Made by a program: the position numbers and the translations under genes. Below, one piece after another: positions 44,201 to 52,978 of a DNA stretch of 64,000 nucleotides. A model generated the notes under the pieces. The model had not been told where the DNA came from and did not search any database. It saw only the letters and a list, made by a program, of their open reading frames with translations. The stretch's first letter is position 1. Each line of letters starts with the position of its first letter. Origin of the DNA: Nocardia niigatensis NBRC 100131 (lineage in GTDB: Bacteria; Actinomycetota; Actinomycetes; Mycobacteriales; Mycobacteriaceae); contig NZ_BAGC01000043.1 of assembly GCF_000308655.1 (NCBI RefSeq), positions 434,001 through 498,000 of the forward strand. Reading direction: 5' to 3'.

Positions 44201-47200
44201 CGGCGGCTTCGGCGATCGCGCCGTAGACACCGGCCAGCACCGAGCGGGCCTCCTTCATGGCCCGGTTGCGCCACCAGGCGGCTTGTGCGGCAACGGCTTC
44301 GCCGGCGCCTGCGTAACCGTCCACCACCGGTTCGGCAGGCAGCGAGCCGTCGTTGCCGAACCACAGGCGGGCGAGATCCTCACGGGCGCTGGCCCACCGG
44401 TCGTCGATGAGCACGGCCTTCTTGGCGTCGAAGGCGGGCGCGACCAGTCGCGGCCAGTCCGAACCCAGTTCGGCCGAGACCAGATCCACCAGGGTGTCCT
44501 CGGTGGCCTCCGGCGCGGACGCCTGCTCGACATGGCCGAGGGACTCCAGGATCACCCGGGCGGCCTGCGCCAGCACACCGTCGCGGCCGGTGATCTGCTC
44601 GGCGAACTCGCCCAGAGCGGCCGCGTCGACGGTCGCACCACCGGCGCCGCCACCGACCGACGGCATGGAGACCGCGACCCCGCGGCGCGCGGCCACGGAC
44701 TGCACGGCGGCATCGATGGCGGCGTCCACGGACGCGGCATCCGAAAGACCGCCGGGGACCAGGCCGCCCAGGTCGCCACCGCGCACCGAAGCGCCCTCGC
44801 GGGTGCCGAGCGAAACCTCGGCGGTGACGTGGCTGGCCCAGCCGTCGCCCAGACCCCAGACCTTCTTGACGCGCTCGCCGATGGCGGCGGGACGCTTGCC
44901 GGAGGGGCCGAAGACCTTGCGCAGGTGATCACCGATGGAGTCGGACAGCACCGAGCCGAACGGCTTGTAGGTGCGGGCCAAACGGTCGACCGTGCCGGAC
45001 AGCGCGCCCATGTCGGCGTCCGCCGCGCCGTCGATCGCGCCGAGCGAGAGCTCCGCGCCGAGGTCGACGAGCAACTGGTTGCGGCGCGAGGAGACGCCGT
45101 CGCACAGGCCCTCGATGGTGTCCACCGGGCCGATCTGGTCCATGCGCAGCTTCGTCCACAGCGCGATGAGCACGCGGGTGGCGTCGGCGGCGGAGAACGC
45201 GATGTCGTCCGGGGTGGGGCCCCCGGTCGGCACGGCCACGGGGGCCGGGGCGGCGGCAGCGACGGGGGCCGTTGCGGCAGAAGCGGTTTCGGCGGGCGTG
45301 TCCTCGGGCTCCTCCACCGGCGCGGGGTCGGTGTCGGTCGAGTAGACGACGCCGCGCTCACGCTCGATGTTCAGCACCTCGACCACCGCGCTGCCGAACT
45401 GCGGCAGCTTCAGCGTGTTCGACGCCAGGTTCGCGACGGTCGGCGTTGCGGCCAAACCGATTTCGACGAACCGCTCGACGCCCACGCCACCGTGCTCGAC
45501 ATCGGTGAACAGCAGGTCCTGGGTCTCGATCCAGCGCACCGGGCTGGCGAACTGCCAGGCCAGCAGCTCGACCAGGACCACGCGGCACAGCTCGACCGGC
45601 TTGGCGGCCCACTCGTCCCAGTTCGCCAGCACCTCGGCCAGCGGCTCGGACGGCACCAGATCGCCGATCTCCTGGACGAATTCGCGCTCCAGGTTGAACG
45701 GCTTCGGCACCAGGTTCGGAATATAGCGGCCGATCAGCAGCTCCGGCTGCAGGTCCGCGGGCAGCAGGTCCAGCAGCTTGGTGCGGAACTCCGGCACGCC
45801 GGCGCGCAGCACGGTGGAGTGGAACGGCACGTCGATGCCCGGGATGAGCACGAACGCCCGCTTGCCGCCGGTCTCGGCGCGCAGCCGCTCGATCTCGTCC
45901 TCGAGCGCCGTCATGCCCTTGACCGTGCCCGCGATGGCGTACTGCGAGCCGCGCAGGTTCAGGTTGACGACCTCGAGGAACTCCCCGGCCTGCTCGCCGA
46001 GGTTCTTGACCCAGTCGATGACCTGGTCGTCGGCGATGCCGATCTGCGAGGGCCGGATGGCCGCCATGCGATAGTCGCTGCGGCCCTGGGCATCCCGGGG
46101 CACCAGCTCGTGCATGGCCGAGCCGCGCTGGAACACCACCTCGAGGACCGCGTTCAGCGGCAGTACGCCCGCGGCGGCGGCGAGCGCGTTGTACTCACCG
46201 ACCGAGTGGCCCGCCAGCATGGCGCCCTCGATGAAGGCGCCGGCCTCGCGCAGCTCCGCGACCTGGGCCACGCCGAGGGTGGCCATGGCCACCTGGGTGA
46301 ACTGGGTCAGGTGCAGCACGCCCTGCGGGTGGCGGTATTCCACGCCGCGCGCCTTGAGATAGGTCGGGTTGTCGCGCACGACGGCCAGGATCGAGAAGCC
46401 CAGGGCCTCCCGGGTGTGCTTGTCGGCGCGGTCCCAGATCTCCTTGGCGGCCTTGGACCGCGTGCGGGCTTCCAGACCCATCCCCTTGGCCTGAATGCCC
46501 TGTCCCGGGAAGGCGTAGACCGTCTTCGGCGGCGCGATGCGGCCGGTGGCGGTCATCACCAGGTTGCCGTCGATGCGGCAGGAGACCTCGACGATCTCCG
46601 AACCCCGGTCCACCGCAACGCGTTCCACCCGGACGTCGATCTTGGCGCCGAGCCGGACCATGCCCAGGAAGCGGGTGGTCCAGGCGGTGATGGTGCGCGG
46701 CGGCACCTTGTCGCTCAGATCGATGGCCGAAACGGCGTGCTGCGCGGCGGCCGACAGCCACATGCCGTGCACGATCGGGTTGCCCAGACCGGCCAGCTTC
46801 GCGGCGTTGTCGGAGGTGTGGATCGGGTTGAAGTCGCCCGACACCTGCGCGAAGGCGCCCATGGCGCGCGGCGCGACCAGGGCCACGTCGCGGCGGCGGC
46901 GCCGCGGGGTGTCGGTGGCGTCGGCCGAGAGCGAACCGGCGGCGCGCGGCGGGTCGGACAGCTCGGCCTGACCGGTGCGGCCACGAATGGCGAAGCGCTC
47001 CACCAGTTTCGCGACGGCCGGGGTCTCCAGTCCGTGGTCGCGCATGACACCGACGGTGACCTTGACCTCGACCACCCGGCCCAGGTCGGTGTCGAGCACC
47101 TCGGCGGACTCGGCGCGGACCGCGAGCACGGCGTGCTCGGCGGGCAGCTCGCCCAGCAGCTCGATCTGGTGGTCCAGGTGGACCAGGTCCAGCATGCCCT

Positions 47201-50200
47201 CGATAACGCTCTGCGCATCCGCGGTGCGGGTGGCGCCCAGGACCGCGAAAACGGCGGGCCAGCAGGCGCCGACGAGCACGTCGGGGGCGGTGCGGCCGAT
47301 GGTGCTCAGGCTGTCGGGCAGGCCCGCGCCGGTGACGCCGGCGTGGTCGGCGATGAGGTCCGGGCTCCAAGCCAGGTTGACGTGCGCCACCTGGGCGCCG
47401 TCGATGGCCTTGACCTCGGGCAGCGACTGACCGGCGGCGACGGCCAGCAGCGCCGACATGGCGGCCTCGGCGTCGGCCTCGGTGATGACCGGCGCGCCAC
47501 CGTTGTACACGGAGACGGGCACGGTGATGCGGATCTTGACGGCGTCTTGTGCGTCGGACACCGACTTGCCGAACAGCGGCACGGCCAATTCCACGTAGGC
47601 GGAATCGGATTCGGGGCCCTCGGTGGCGGACAGGGTGGCGCCGGTGCGCGGATGCTTGGCGCCCTTGCCGTTCATCTCCCACTCGTCCAGGTCGCCCAGG
47701 CGGTGAATGGGGTTGACGGTGGTGCGGCCGGCCCACTGCACGTCGGGGGCGGCGAGCACGATGTCGAGCAGGCCGTTGGCGACCTCGGCACGGCGACGGC
47801 CGTCCACGGCGGCCGGGACGACGCCGGTGCGCACCAGGGAGTAGGCGGTGTTCTGCTCGAAGCGGTCGAGGAGCTCACCGACCGGCTCGTCGACGCGGGT
47901 GATGCCCGCGACGGCGACGGTGCCGGGGATGATGCAGACCTGGTCGGCGGTGTAGCGCGGATCGTGGGCCTGCCACAGGGAATCCGAGCGCCACCAGCGG
48001 CGCACGTCCTGGTCGACGACCGGGACGAAGTTGACCGGCTTGCCCGGGGTCTTGCAGAGGGCGACGAAGAACGGGACGTCGGCCGGGTGCAGGACGGTGT
48101 CGGCGGCGGCCGGGTACTGCTCCTTCAGGGTGCAGATGGCCTGCACCGGGGTCTCGAAGGCGGAGTCCTCGGGGAACAGGGTGGCGATGGTGCCGCGGTC
48201 GGCCGGGTTGAGGCGGGATTCGGTGCGGCGCACCATCTCCGCGAACCGGTCGCGCCAGGTGATGTCCAGCCACACCGAGCGGGTGGCGTCGGCGATGGCG
48301 TCGGAGAAGTCGCCGCCGCAGTCGAAGTCCTTGCGGCGGTCCAGGCCGACGGCCAGCTCGACGTAGCGCTCCAGCCACTCCAGGTAGGTCATGGTGGCGA
48401 CGTCGCCGAAGTACGGCTTGGCGGTGGCGTCGAGGGCAGCGATGATCTCGGCGCGGCGGGCGGCCACGGCCTCGGCGTCACCGGCGACCTCGTCCAGCAG
48501 GCGGCCGGTGCGGGAGGCGGCGTTGTCGATCTCGTGGATGTCCGCGCCCAATTGGCTACGGCCGGAAGCCATCCCGCCGACAGCGGTGCCCGCGCCGACC
48601 CAGTCGGGGGTGCCGGGGGTGTCGACCAGCAGCTGCTTGACCTCGGGGGCGGTGGTGGCCTCGAGGGTGGCCATGGCGGCGGTGCCGACCAGGACGCCGT
48701 CCAGCGGCATGGCCGGGTAGCCGTGCTGCTGCGACCATTCGCCGACGAGGTATTCGGTGGCGCGCTCGGGGGTACCGATGCCGCCGCCGACGCAGACGAT
48801 CACATTGTCGCGGCTGCGCAGTTCGGCGTAGGTCTCGAGCAGGAGGTCGTCGAGGTCCTCCCAGGAGTGGTGGCCACCGGCGCGGCCGCCCTCGATGTGC
48901 ATGATGACCGGGTACGACGGCACCGCGTCGGCGATCCGCAGCACGGCGCGGATCTGGGCCACGGTGCCGGGCTTGAAGGCCACGTGGGCGATGCCGACCT
49001 CGCTCAGTTCCTCGATGAGGGCAACGGCCTCTTCGAGTTCCGGGATGCCGGCGGTGACGATGACGCCGTCCAGCGGGGCGCCGGCGCTGCGGGCGCGCTG
49101 CACCAGGCGCTTGCCGCCCAGCTGCAGCTTCCACAGGTAGGGGTCCAGGAACAGCGAGTTGAACTGCACCGCGCGGCCGGGCTGCAGCAACCGCTTCAGC
49201 TCCTCGACGCGGTCGGCGAAGATCTGCTCGGTGACCTGACCGCCACCGGCCAGCTCGGCCCAGTGGCCCGCATTGGCCGCGGCCGCAACGATTTTCGCGT
49301 CGACGGTGGTGGGGGTCATGCCCGCCAGCAGGATGGGCGAGCGGCCGGTGAGGCGGGTGAACGCGGTCTCGACGACGATGCGGCCGTTGGGCAGGCGGAT
49401 CGGCTTGGGCGCGAATTCGCTCCAGGCGGCGGCGACCTCGGGGGCGGCGCCGGGGGTGAACAGGCTGCGCTGTCCCGGGCGGGTGGAGGCGGCGAGCACG
49501 CCGACGCCGGTGCCCTTGAGCGAGCCGGCGGTGAGGCGGGTCAGCAGGTCGCCGGGGCCGAGGTCCAGGACCCACTGCGCGCCGGCGGCGACGGTCTCGT
49601 CGACGATGCCGATCCAGTCGATCGGGTCGACGAGCACCTCGCGGGCGAGGGTCGCGGCCAGTTCGGCGTCCAGGCCGCACTGCTGGGCCCAGCCCTCGAC
49701 CAGGTCGACGGTCTCGGCCAGCGCCGGGTGGTGGAAGGCCACCTCGACCGGGATGTCCTCGAAGACCGGGGCGAAGACCGCGCCGCCGCGCTTCTTGGCT
49801 TCGCGCTCGCCGGCCTGCTCGGCATTGATCTCGGCGGCGTGCTGGCGGACGCGGTCGAGCTGGCCGACCGGGCCGCTCAGCACCGCGCGGCGACGGCCGT
49901 TGCGGATGGACAGCACGGCGGCCTTCTCCGGCGCGACGCCGTCCATGGCCTCGGCGACAACGGCTTTCAGGGCCTCGGGGTCGACATTGGAGACGGCGAC
50001 CATCGGGGACTTCTCCCCCACCGGCAGCAGACCGCGGCGGCGGGCGACCAGACCGGCCGCGGCGCCGATCAGCTGGGCGATGGCCAGGAGTTCGGCGTCA
50101 CGCTGCCCGTGCGCCGCGGCGGCGGTGGCGGCGATGCGGCCCTGCGAGTGGCCGATGACGGCGACGGGCGCGTGCGCGGCGATGTCGAGGCCCTGCAGGC

Positions 50201-50624
50201 GCAGCGCGCGCAGCGCGGCGATCTGGGTCAGGAACACCCCGGGCATCGAGACGGCGGCGGAGCGCAACACCTGCGCTGACGGCGCTCCCGACACCTCCCC
50301 CTGCTCCGGGTCGGCAATCTCTTCTTCCAGCATCCACGCGATGGGGTCGAAACCGACCGGCCGGACCACGAGCAGCTGGGCCGCTATCGGTTCCAGCGCG
50401 GCGGCGGCCTCGTTGACCAGCGCCGTCAGCTCGGGCTCGAGCGCGGAATCACGCCCGATCTCCTCGAGCTCGGTGAGCCACTGCGCGCCCTGCCCGCCGA
50501 ATGCGAGAGCGTACGGCGCGCCCCCCAGCAACCGGTCCAGCAGTGACGACCTGACCCCACTCTCCCGTGACTTCCCCGCCGCCCTGGCCTTCGATCCGGT
50601 CCCGGTGCTCTCGTTGATCGTCAA
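41271..50624 (-). CDS. fas: Type I fatty-acid synthase (single-chain)
   Basis: 3117 residues with the mycobacterial/corynebacterial order AT-ER-DH-MPT-ACP-KR-KS. AT: AVIGHSQGRIAATAAAA. ER/FMN region: GGRAGGHHSWEDLDDLLLE. DH: FNPIHTSDNAAKLAGLG. MPT: GHSVGEYNALAAAAG. ACP: phosphopantetheine serine within GVSSRRNQLLVDLGAEL. KR: VITGASKGSIAAAATGRLL. KS: catalytic cysteine in HPVAACATAAVSVEEG, later histidine in KTLTGHAKGGAAAF. It makes C16-C26 acyl-CoAs that feed mycolic-acid synthesis. The length is close to the M. tuberculosis enzyme (3069). ATG 50624 is the first start. Strand-opposite reading frames of similar length are GC-driven artefacts. Confidence 0.97.
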   Translation of the reverse strand: MTINESTGTGSKARAAGKSRESGVRSSLLDRLLGGAPYALAFGGQGAQWLTELEEIGRDSALEPELTALVNEAAAALEPIAAQLLVVRPVGFDPIAWMLEEEIADPEQGEVSGAPSAQVLRSAAVSMPGVFLTQIAALRALRLQGLDIAAHAPVAVIGHSQGRIAATAAAAHGQRDAELLAIAQLIGAAAGLVARRRGLLPVGEKSPMVAVSNVDPEALKAVVAEAMDGVAPEKAAVLSIRNGRRRAVLSGPVGQLDRVRQHAAEINAEQAGEREAKKRGGAVFAPVFEDIPVEVAFHHPALAETVDLVEGWAQQCGLDAELAATLAREVLVDPIDWIGIVDETVAAGAQWVLDLGPGDLLTRLTAGSLKGTGVGVLAASTRPGQRSLFTPGAAPEVAAAWSEFAPKPIRLPNGRIVVETAFTRLTGRSPILLAGMTPTTVDAKIVAAAANAGHWAELAGGGQVTEQIFADRVEELKRLLQPGRAVQFNSLFLDPYLWKLQLGGKRLVQRARSAGAPLDGVIVTAGIPELEEAVALIEELSEVGIAHVAFKPGTVAQIRAVLRIADAVPSYPVIMHIEGGRAGGHHSWEDLDDLLLETYAELRSRDNVIVCVGGGIGTPERATEYLVGEWSQQHGYPAMPLDGVLVGTAAMATLEATTAPEVKQLLVDTPGTPDWVGAGTAVGGMASGRSQLGADIHEIDNAASRTGRLLDEVAGDAEAVAARRAEIIAALDATAKPYFGDVATMTYLEWLERYVELAVGLDRRKDFDCGGDFSDAIADATRSVWLDITWRDRFAEMVRRTESRLNPADRGTIATLFPEDSAFETPVQAICTLKEQYPAAADTVLHPADVPFFVALCKTPGKPVNFVPVVDQDVRRWWRSDSLWQAHDPRYTADQVCIIPGTVAVAGITRVDEPVGELLDRFEQNTAYSLVRTGVVPAAVDGRRRAEVANGLLDIVLAAPDVQWAGRTTVNPIHRLGDLDEWEMNGKGAKHPRTGATLSATEGPESDSAYVELAVPLFGKSVSDAQDAVKIRITVPVSVYNGGAPVITEADAEAAMSALLAVAAGQSLPEVKAIDGAQVAHVNLAWSPDLIADHAGVTGAGLPDSLSTIGRTAPDVLVGACWPAVFAVLGATRTADAQSVIEGMLDLVHLDHQIELLGELPAEHAVLAVRAESAEVLDTDLGRVVEVKVTVGVMRDHGLETPAVAKLVERFAIRGRTGQAELSDPPRAAGSLSADATDTPRRRRRDVALVAPRAMGAFAQVSGDFNPIHTSDNAAKLAGLGNPIVHGMWLSAAAQHAVSAIDLSDKVPPRTITAWTTRFLGMVRLGAKIDVRVERVAVDRGSEIVEVSCRIDGNLVMTATGRIAPPKTVYAFPGQGIQAKGMGLEARTRSKAAKEIWDRADKHTREALGFSILAVVRDNPTYLKARGVEYRHPQGVLHLTQFTQVAMATLGVAQVAELREAGAFIEGAMLAGHSVGEYNALAAAAGVLPLNAVLEVVFQRGSAMHELVPRDAQGRSDYRMAAIRPSQIGIADDQVIDWVKNLGEQAGEFLEVVNLNLRGSQYAIAGTVKGMTALEDEIERLRAETGGKRAFVLIPGIDVPFHSTVLRAGVPEFRTKLLDLLPADLQPELLIGRYIPNLVPKPFNLEREFVQEIGDLVPSEPLAEVLANWDEWAAKPVELCRVVLVELLAWQFASPVRWIETQDLLFTDVEHGGVGVERFVEIGLAATPTVANLASNTLKLPQFGSAVVEVLNIERERGVVYSTDTDPAPVEEPEDTPAETASAATAPVAAAAPAPVAVPTGGPTPDDIAFSAADATRVLIALWTKLRMDQIGPVDTIEGLCDGVSSRRNQLLVDLGAELSLGAIDGAADADMGALSGTVDRLARTYKPFGSVLSDSIGDHLRKVFGPSGKRPAAIGERVKKVWGLGDGWASHVTAEVSLGTREGASVRGGDLGGLVPGGLSDAASVDAAIDAAVQSVAARRGVAVSMPSVGGGAGGATVDAAALGEFAEQITGRDGVLAQAARVILESLGHVEQASAPEATEDTLVDLVSAELGSDWPRLVAPAFDAKKAVLIDDRWASAREDLARLWFGNDGSLPAEPVVDGYAGAGEAVAAQAAWWRNRAMKEARSVLAGVYGAIAEAAVNSADPGVWSSDIAVITGASKGSIAAAATGRLLAGGATVVVTTSKLDDERLGFYKQLYRENARKGAALWVVPANMASYTDIDALIEWVGNEQVDNAGGAKVLVKEAMTPTLLLPFAAPRVAGDMSDAGARAEMEMRVLLWSVERLIGGLSKLGADHDVDAKLHVVLPGSPNRGMFGGDGAYGESKAALDAIVAKWRAEKSWSERVTLVHALIGWVRGTGLMGGNDPLVEAVEKAGVHTWSTLQMADELLKWCSSRARVVTAAGPQQIDLTGGLAGAKLDLPELAREAREQAEAAAAEESEGVDGATISALPAPPTLSSKLSAPEWGSVTADLDDMVVIVGAGELGPYGSARTRFEIEVSDQLSAAGVLELAWTTGLVTWENDPKPGWYDTESGEYVDESEVADRYHDAVVERCGVRRYGDDGAMIDNAAPLLTSVFLDRDLTFVVNSEAEARAFFSANPEQTVVTPVEGTGDWQVTRKAGTEIRVPRKAKLSRTVGGQIPTGWDPTKWGISADMASSIDRVALWNIVCTVDAFLSSGFSPAELMSWVHPAMVANTQGTGMGGMSSMRSLYIDNLLGEPRANDILQEALPNVALAHVVQSYVGSYGGMIHPVAACATAAVSVEEGVDKIKLGKADLVVAGGYDDLGIEGIVGFGDMSATADSAAMSAKGISDRYFSRANDRRRGGFVESQGGGTVLLARGSVALEMGLPVLGVVAYAQSFADGVHTSIPAPGLGALGAGRGGPESKLARELGKLGVSADEIAVISKHDTSTAANDPNESELHERLAASLGRSEGAPLFVISQKTLTGHAKGGAAAFQMIGLCQVLEQGVIPPNRSLDCVDEKMAQYPHLVWLREALQVGDRFPLKAGLVTSLGFGHVSGLVAIVHPQAFVEAIADAEQREAYQRKAEERQLAGRQRFAEAMCGGAPLYERPADRRLGGDGTPAKQSRQLEADVLLSPAARLNSDAVYVAVPKGPACQ

Positions 50625-50739
50625 GACGTTCGACTTCCTTCTCCTGGCGGCCAGTCTCCACAGGACTGGGCCGCGCTCACGGTGCGCAGGTATCCCTCCG
50701 GCCCGCAGGGCCTGGTAGAAGCCGAGGATGGCACAAAAT

Positions 50740-50899
50740 CATGAGGATCTCCTCATGTTTGGTCACCGGCAGGTTGCCTACCCGTCAGTTTTTTCGTACG
50801 TACGTACCAGAATGGCGCGAAACATGACCCTCCCTCATGTTTGAAGCCGCTGGTGAGCTCGGTTACACCGGTGTAGGAAATGTGAGGCTCCCTCACATT
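50740..50899. promoter_or_regulatory. Cluster of inverted repeats upstream of fas
   Basis: Three related dyads: CATGAGGA/TCCTCATG (50740-50757), AACATGA/TCATGTT (50821-50841) and AATGTGAGG/CCTCACATT (50879-50899). They share an ATGAGG-type half. Between them lie GTACGTACGTAC (50796-50807) and TACACCGGTGTA (50864-50875), both perfect palindromes. In mycobacteria the TetR-type activator FasR binds inverted repeats in this promoter. The same role is inferred here. The region is 116-275 bp upstream of the start. Confidence 0.6.
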
Positions 50900-51013
50900 G
50901 AGGTTTATCAAATCGTTATAAGTCCTGGTGAGGTTACCGACCAGTACGCGACACCCGCCCAGTGCTTCGCGATCCCCGTTAGACCCGGTAAAGTTTGGAC
51001 GGTCGTACCGTTA

Positions 51014-51095
51014 GCGCGAGTGGCGAAATTGGCATACGCGCCAGATTTAGGTTCTGGTGTCCTCGGACGTGCGGGTTCAAGTCCCGCCTCGCGCA
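51014..51095 (+). tRNA. tRNA-Leu (TAG)
   Basis: 82 bases. Acceptor arms GCGCGAG (51014-51020) and CTCGCGC (51088-51094), anticodon stem CCAGA/TCTGG with loop TTTAGGT (anticodon TAG), a long variable arm as expected for leucine, and the T arm GCGGGTTCAAGTCCCGC. The discriminator is A. No genomic CCA (CAG follows). A possible -10 is TTATAAG near 50936. It marks the left edge of an accessory region. Confidence 0.95.
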
Positions 51096-51268
51096 CAGAA
51101 GTCCGTCACCGGTGACACATCCGAGAAATGCGTGTTCGAGTGCACTCGCACACGCGGAGGACGACCAGTGACGATATGTCCTGACCTGCAACGATTTCCG
51201 ACCTGCGGGCCAGATTCTCTTGGACACGCCGACTCCTCGATCGCCGCCGATTCCCGTGGCGGTGCGGC

Positions 51269-51808
51269 ATGATCCCGCTTCTGGAGCCGCCCCAGGCGCC
51301 CCTGCAGGAGCTGTTGCACGGCCCGATGACCGCGACGCCTCCTCTCCCCCTTCGTCCCTCGGATCTGGTCTACGGACTGTCGACGGTGAGCGACGGCGGC
51401 CGGATTGTGGAGCGCCACGTTTTCGCAGCGCCGGCCTGGTCCGAGGGCGATCGCCTGAGCCTGCGTGTGGACGATGCGGTTCTCGTCGCCGAGCTCGCGA
51501 CCGCTGCAACACTCGACGGTTCCGTCGTCGTCCGGGCCGGTTTCGTCCGGCTGCCGTATCGCTGGCGGCGGCGGGTGGATCTGCTCCTCGGCGACCGAGT
51601 CCTGTTGCTCGCCAACCCATCCCGCAACCGACTGGCTATCGAGAGCGGGCAGAGCTTTCGCGATCTCGGTGAGCAAGCGGCCCGAGACCAACACCTCGCC
51701 CGGCTCGTTCACCTCGGCGCCTGCGATCCCGGCGTACGAGGCTGGGTTGAACTCGACTATCCAGCTGGCGTAGCGCCTGCCGGCAGCACGAACCGTTGGA
51801 TGCCGTAG
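51269..51808 (+). CDS. AbrB/MazE-like protein with replaced C-terminus
   Basis: Up to 179 residues. From about residue 20 (MTATPPLPLRPSDLVYGLST, then VSDGGRIVERHVFAAPAWSE) it matches the actinobacterial SpoVT-AbrB-like proteins, continuing to VRLPYRWRRRVDLLLGDRVL. After NRLAIESG (about 51645) the similarity stops and the remaining 55 residues are antisense to a dnaN-like fragment. This points to a recombination junction. Several starts are possible, and an internal ATG 51326 is the likeliest real one. It follows tRNA-Leu by 174 bp. Confidence 0.5.
   Translation: MIPLLEPPQAPLQELLHGPMTATPPLPLRPSDLVYGLSTVSDGGRIVERHVFAAPAWSEGDRLSLRVDDAVLVAELATAATLDGSVVVRAGFVRLPYRWRRRVDLLLGDRVLLLANPSRNRLAIESGQSFRDLGEQAARDQHLARLVHLGACDPGVRGWVELDYPAGVAPAGSTNRWMP
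51640..51765 (-). pseudogene. DnaN (beta-clamp)-like fragment
   Basis: The reverse strand reads VEFNPASYAGIAGAEVNEPG followed by EVLVSGRLLTEIAKALPA. The PGxVLVSGRLLxxIxxALP motif is characteristic of the first domain of the DNA polymerase III beta subunit. Only about 40 residues exist, with no flanking DnaN sequence, so it is a fragment. It overlaps the tail of the forward AbrB-like gene. Confidence 0.45.
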
Positions 51809-52046
51809 CGAGCGGCGATGGCGTCGACGCGGTCGAGCGGTCGTCGAACTCGTCGTTGACGGCCTTCATCCGCCACCGGCCGGCGGATGGGATACCAGCG
51901 GACGAACGACGAACCATTTGGCGAACACCACGCTGTGCGAACGGTTTCCGGCCTGCATTGTCGCGCATGAGATGTCATGGGTTGGAACGGGATTGGCGGT
52001 ACGAGATGGTTGTCGTCGCTGATCGCCGCGGGGGTGTCGGCCGAAA

Positions 52047-52505
52047 CTATCGCGGACCGGACGATTTGTAGCCGAACAATCGGCCCAACTCGGGCCGGCG
52101 GCGGATGGGCCCGTCGCCGACTTCCTGCCTGCCATCGGCGCCGGTGGGGCTCGGGTCCTCGGGAGTTACGATCGGCGGTGCGGGTGGTTGTTGAACTCTG
52201 GCGCGGTCGCCGCCGACCCGATCGGCCGGTGACGGATTGTTGCGGGCGATCTCGAGTTCGCGACGTGCGGCTGCTCCGCGGCGGGCGGTGCGGCGGGTTC
52301 CTGCCAGCAGGATGGCCAGCCCGGCCAATCCGATGGCGCCCACCACGATGCCGTAGAGGAACAGCACACCGGTCGATCCGGTGACGTGGTAGCCGAATAC
52401 CGCGAAGTCGGTCAGCGCGTGATTGCTGCCGCCGTTGGCGAATACGCCCGCGACGCCGACGATTACCGCGGCGATCAGGATGACGAGCCCGAGGATGACG
52501 ATCAT
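52047..52505 (-). CDS. Two-helix membrane protein, copy A
   Basis: 152 residues. Helix 1 is IVILGLVILIAAVIVGVAGV and helix 2 VLFLYGIVVGAIGLAGLAIL. The C-terminal 80 residues are polar and Pro/Arg-rich, presumably cytoplasmic. It is a paralogue of copy B (52979-53356), with YGIVVGAI in the second helix of both. ATG 52505 overlaps the stop of a 33-codon leader frame by ATGA, with GGAG 5 bp upstream. Function unknown. Confidence 0.72.
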   Translation of the reverse strand: MIVILGLVILIAAVIVGVAGVFANGGSNHALTDFAVFGYHVTGSTGVLFLYGIVVGAIGLAGLAILLAGTRRTARRGAAARRELEIARNNPSPADRVGGDRARVQQPPAPPIVTPEDPSPTGADGRQEVGDGPIRRRPELGRLFGYKSSGPR

Positions 52506-52603
52506 GGCCACTCCAGGTGTTGCTCACGTTCCGGGGTACGGACCTGTGAAAACGCCTTCCACCGTACTTTCGCGACGGTAGGGGCAGAGGAGGAATTCGT
52601 CAC
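52502..52603 (-). CDS. 33-codon leader frame of copy A
   Basis: GTG 52603 opens TNSSSAPTVAKVRWKAFSQ and ends at TGA 52502-52504, sharing ATGA with the membrane gene. The same peptide (3 changes in 19 residues) precedes copy B. Half of the base differences are synonymous, which suggests that it is translated. Possibly a translational coupling leader. Confidence 0.45.
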   Translation of the reverse strand: MTNSSSAPTVAKVRWKAFSQVRTPEREQHLEWP

Positions 52604-52978
52604 CACAATCAAGGCTGATAGTCGCCGACCGCGTGAACCCGCGACTCGCATCCTCGACTCCGCACCGAACGTGTACGGCCGCAACCGACCCCGAGGACAC
52701 GCTGATGATGCGCCGGCCTGGCCCAGCGGTCCGGAGTCGTGGTAGGCCACCATCCTGAAACCCGTATGCTCCAGTTCGCGCGATCGAAGTACATGGGAGT
52801 AACCGACCGTCGGCTCGACATGCTGGTGATCCCGCTCTGCGCGGACGCGCACTATGTCAGGGCGCGACGACCGCACGAAGGCGCTGCGCAGTGCAGCGTC
52901 GGCTCCGCGACGATGGAGCAGCACGCAACCGACGTCGGCGGCGGTTGCGATGTCAGGTGACTGTCAGCCTCTGCGGCG

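Noticed and set aside
41061..50279. A 3072-codon open frame on the forward strand opposite the fatty-acid synthase
   Set aside because: It is the antisense of a long high-GC gene. Its translation is rich in G, H, R, V and D, with no domain, while the reverse frame has every FAS domain.
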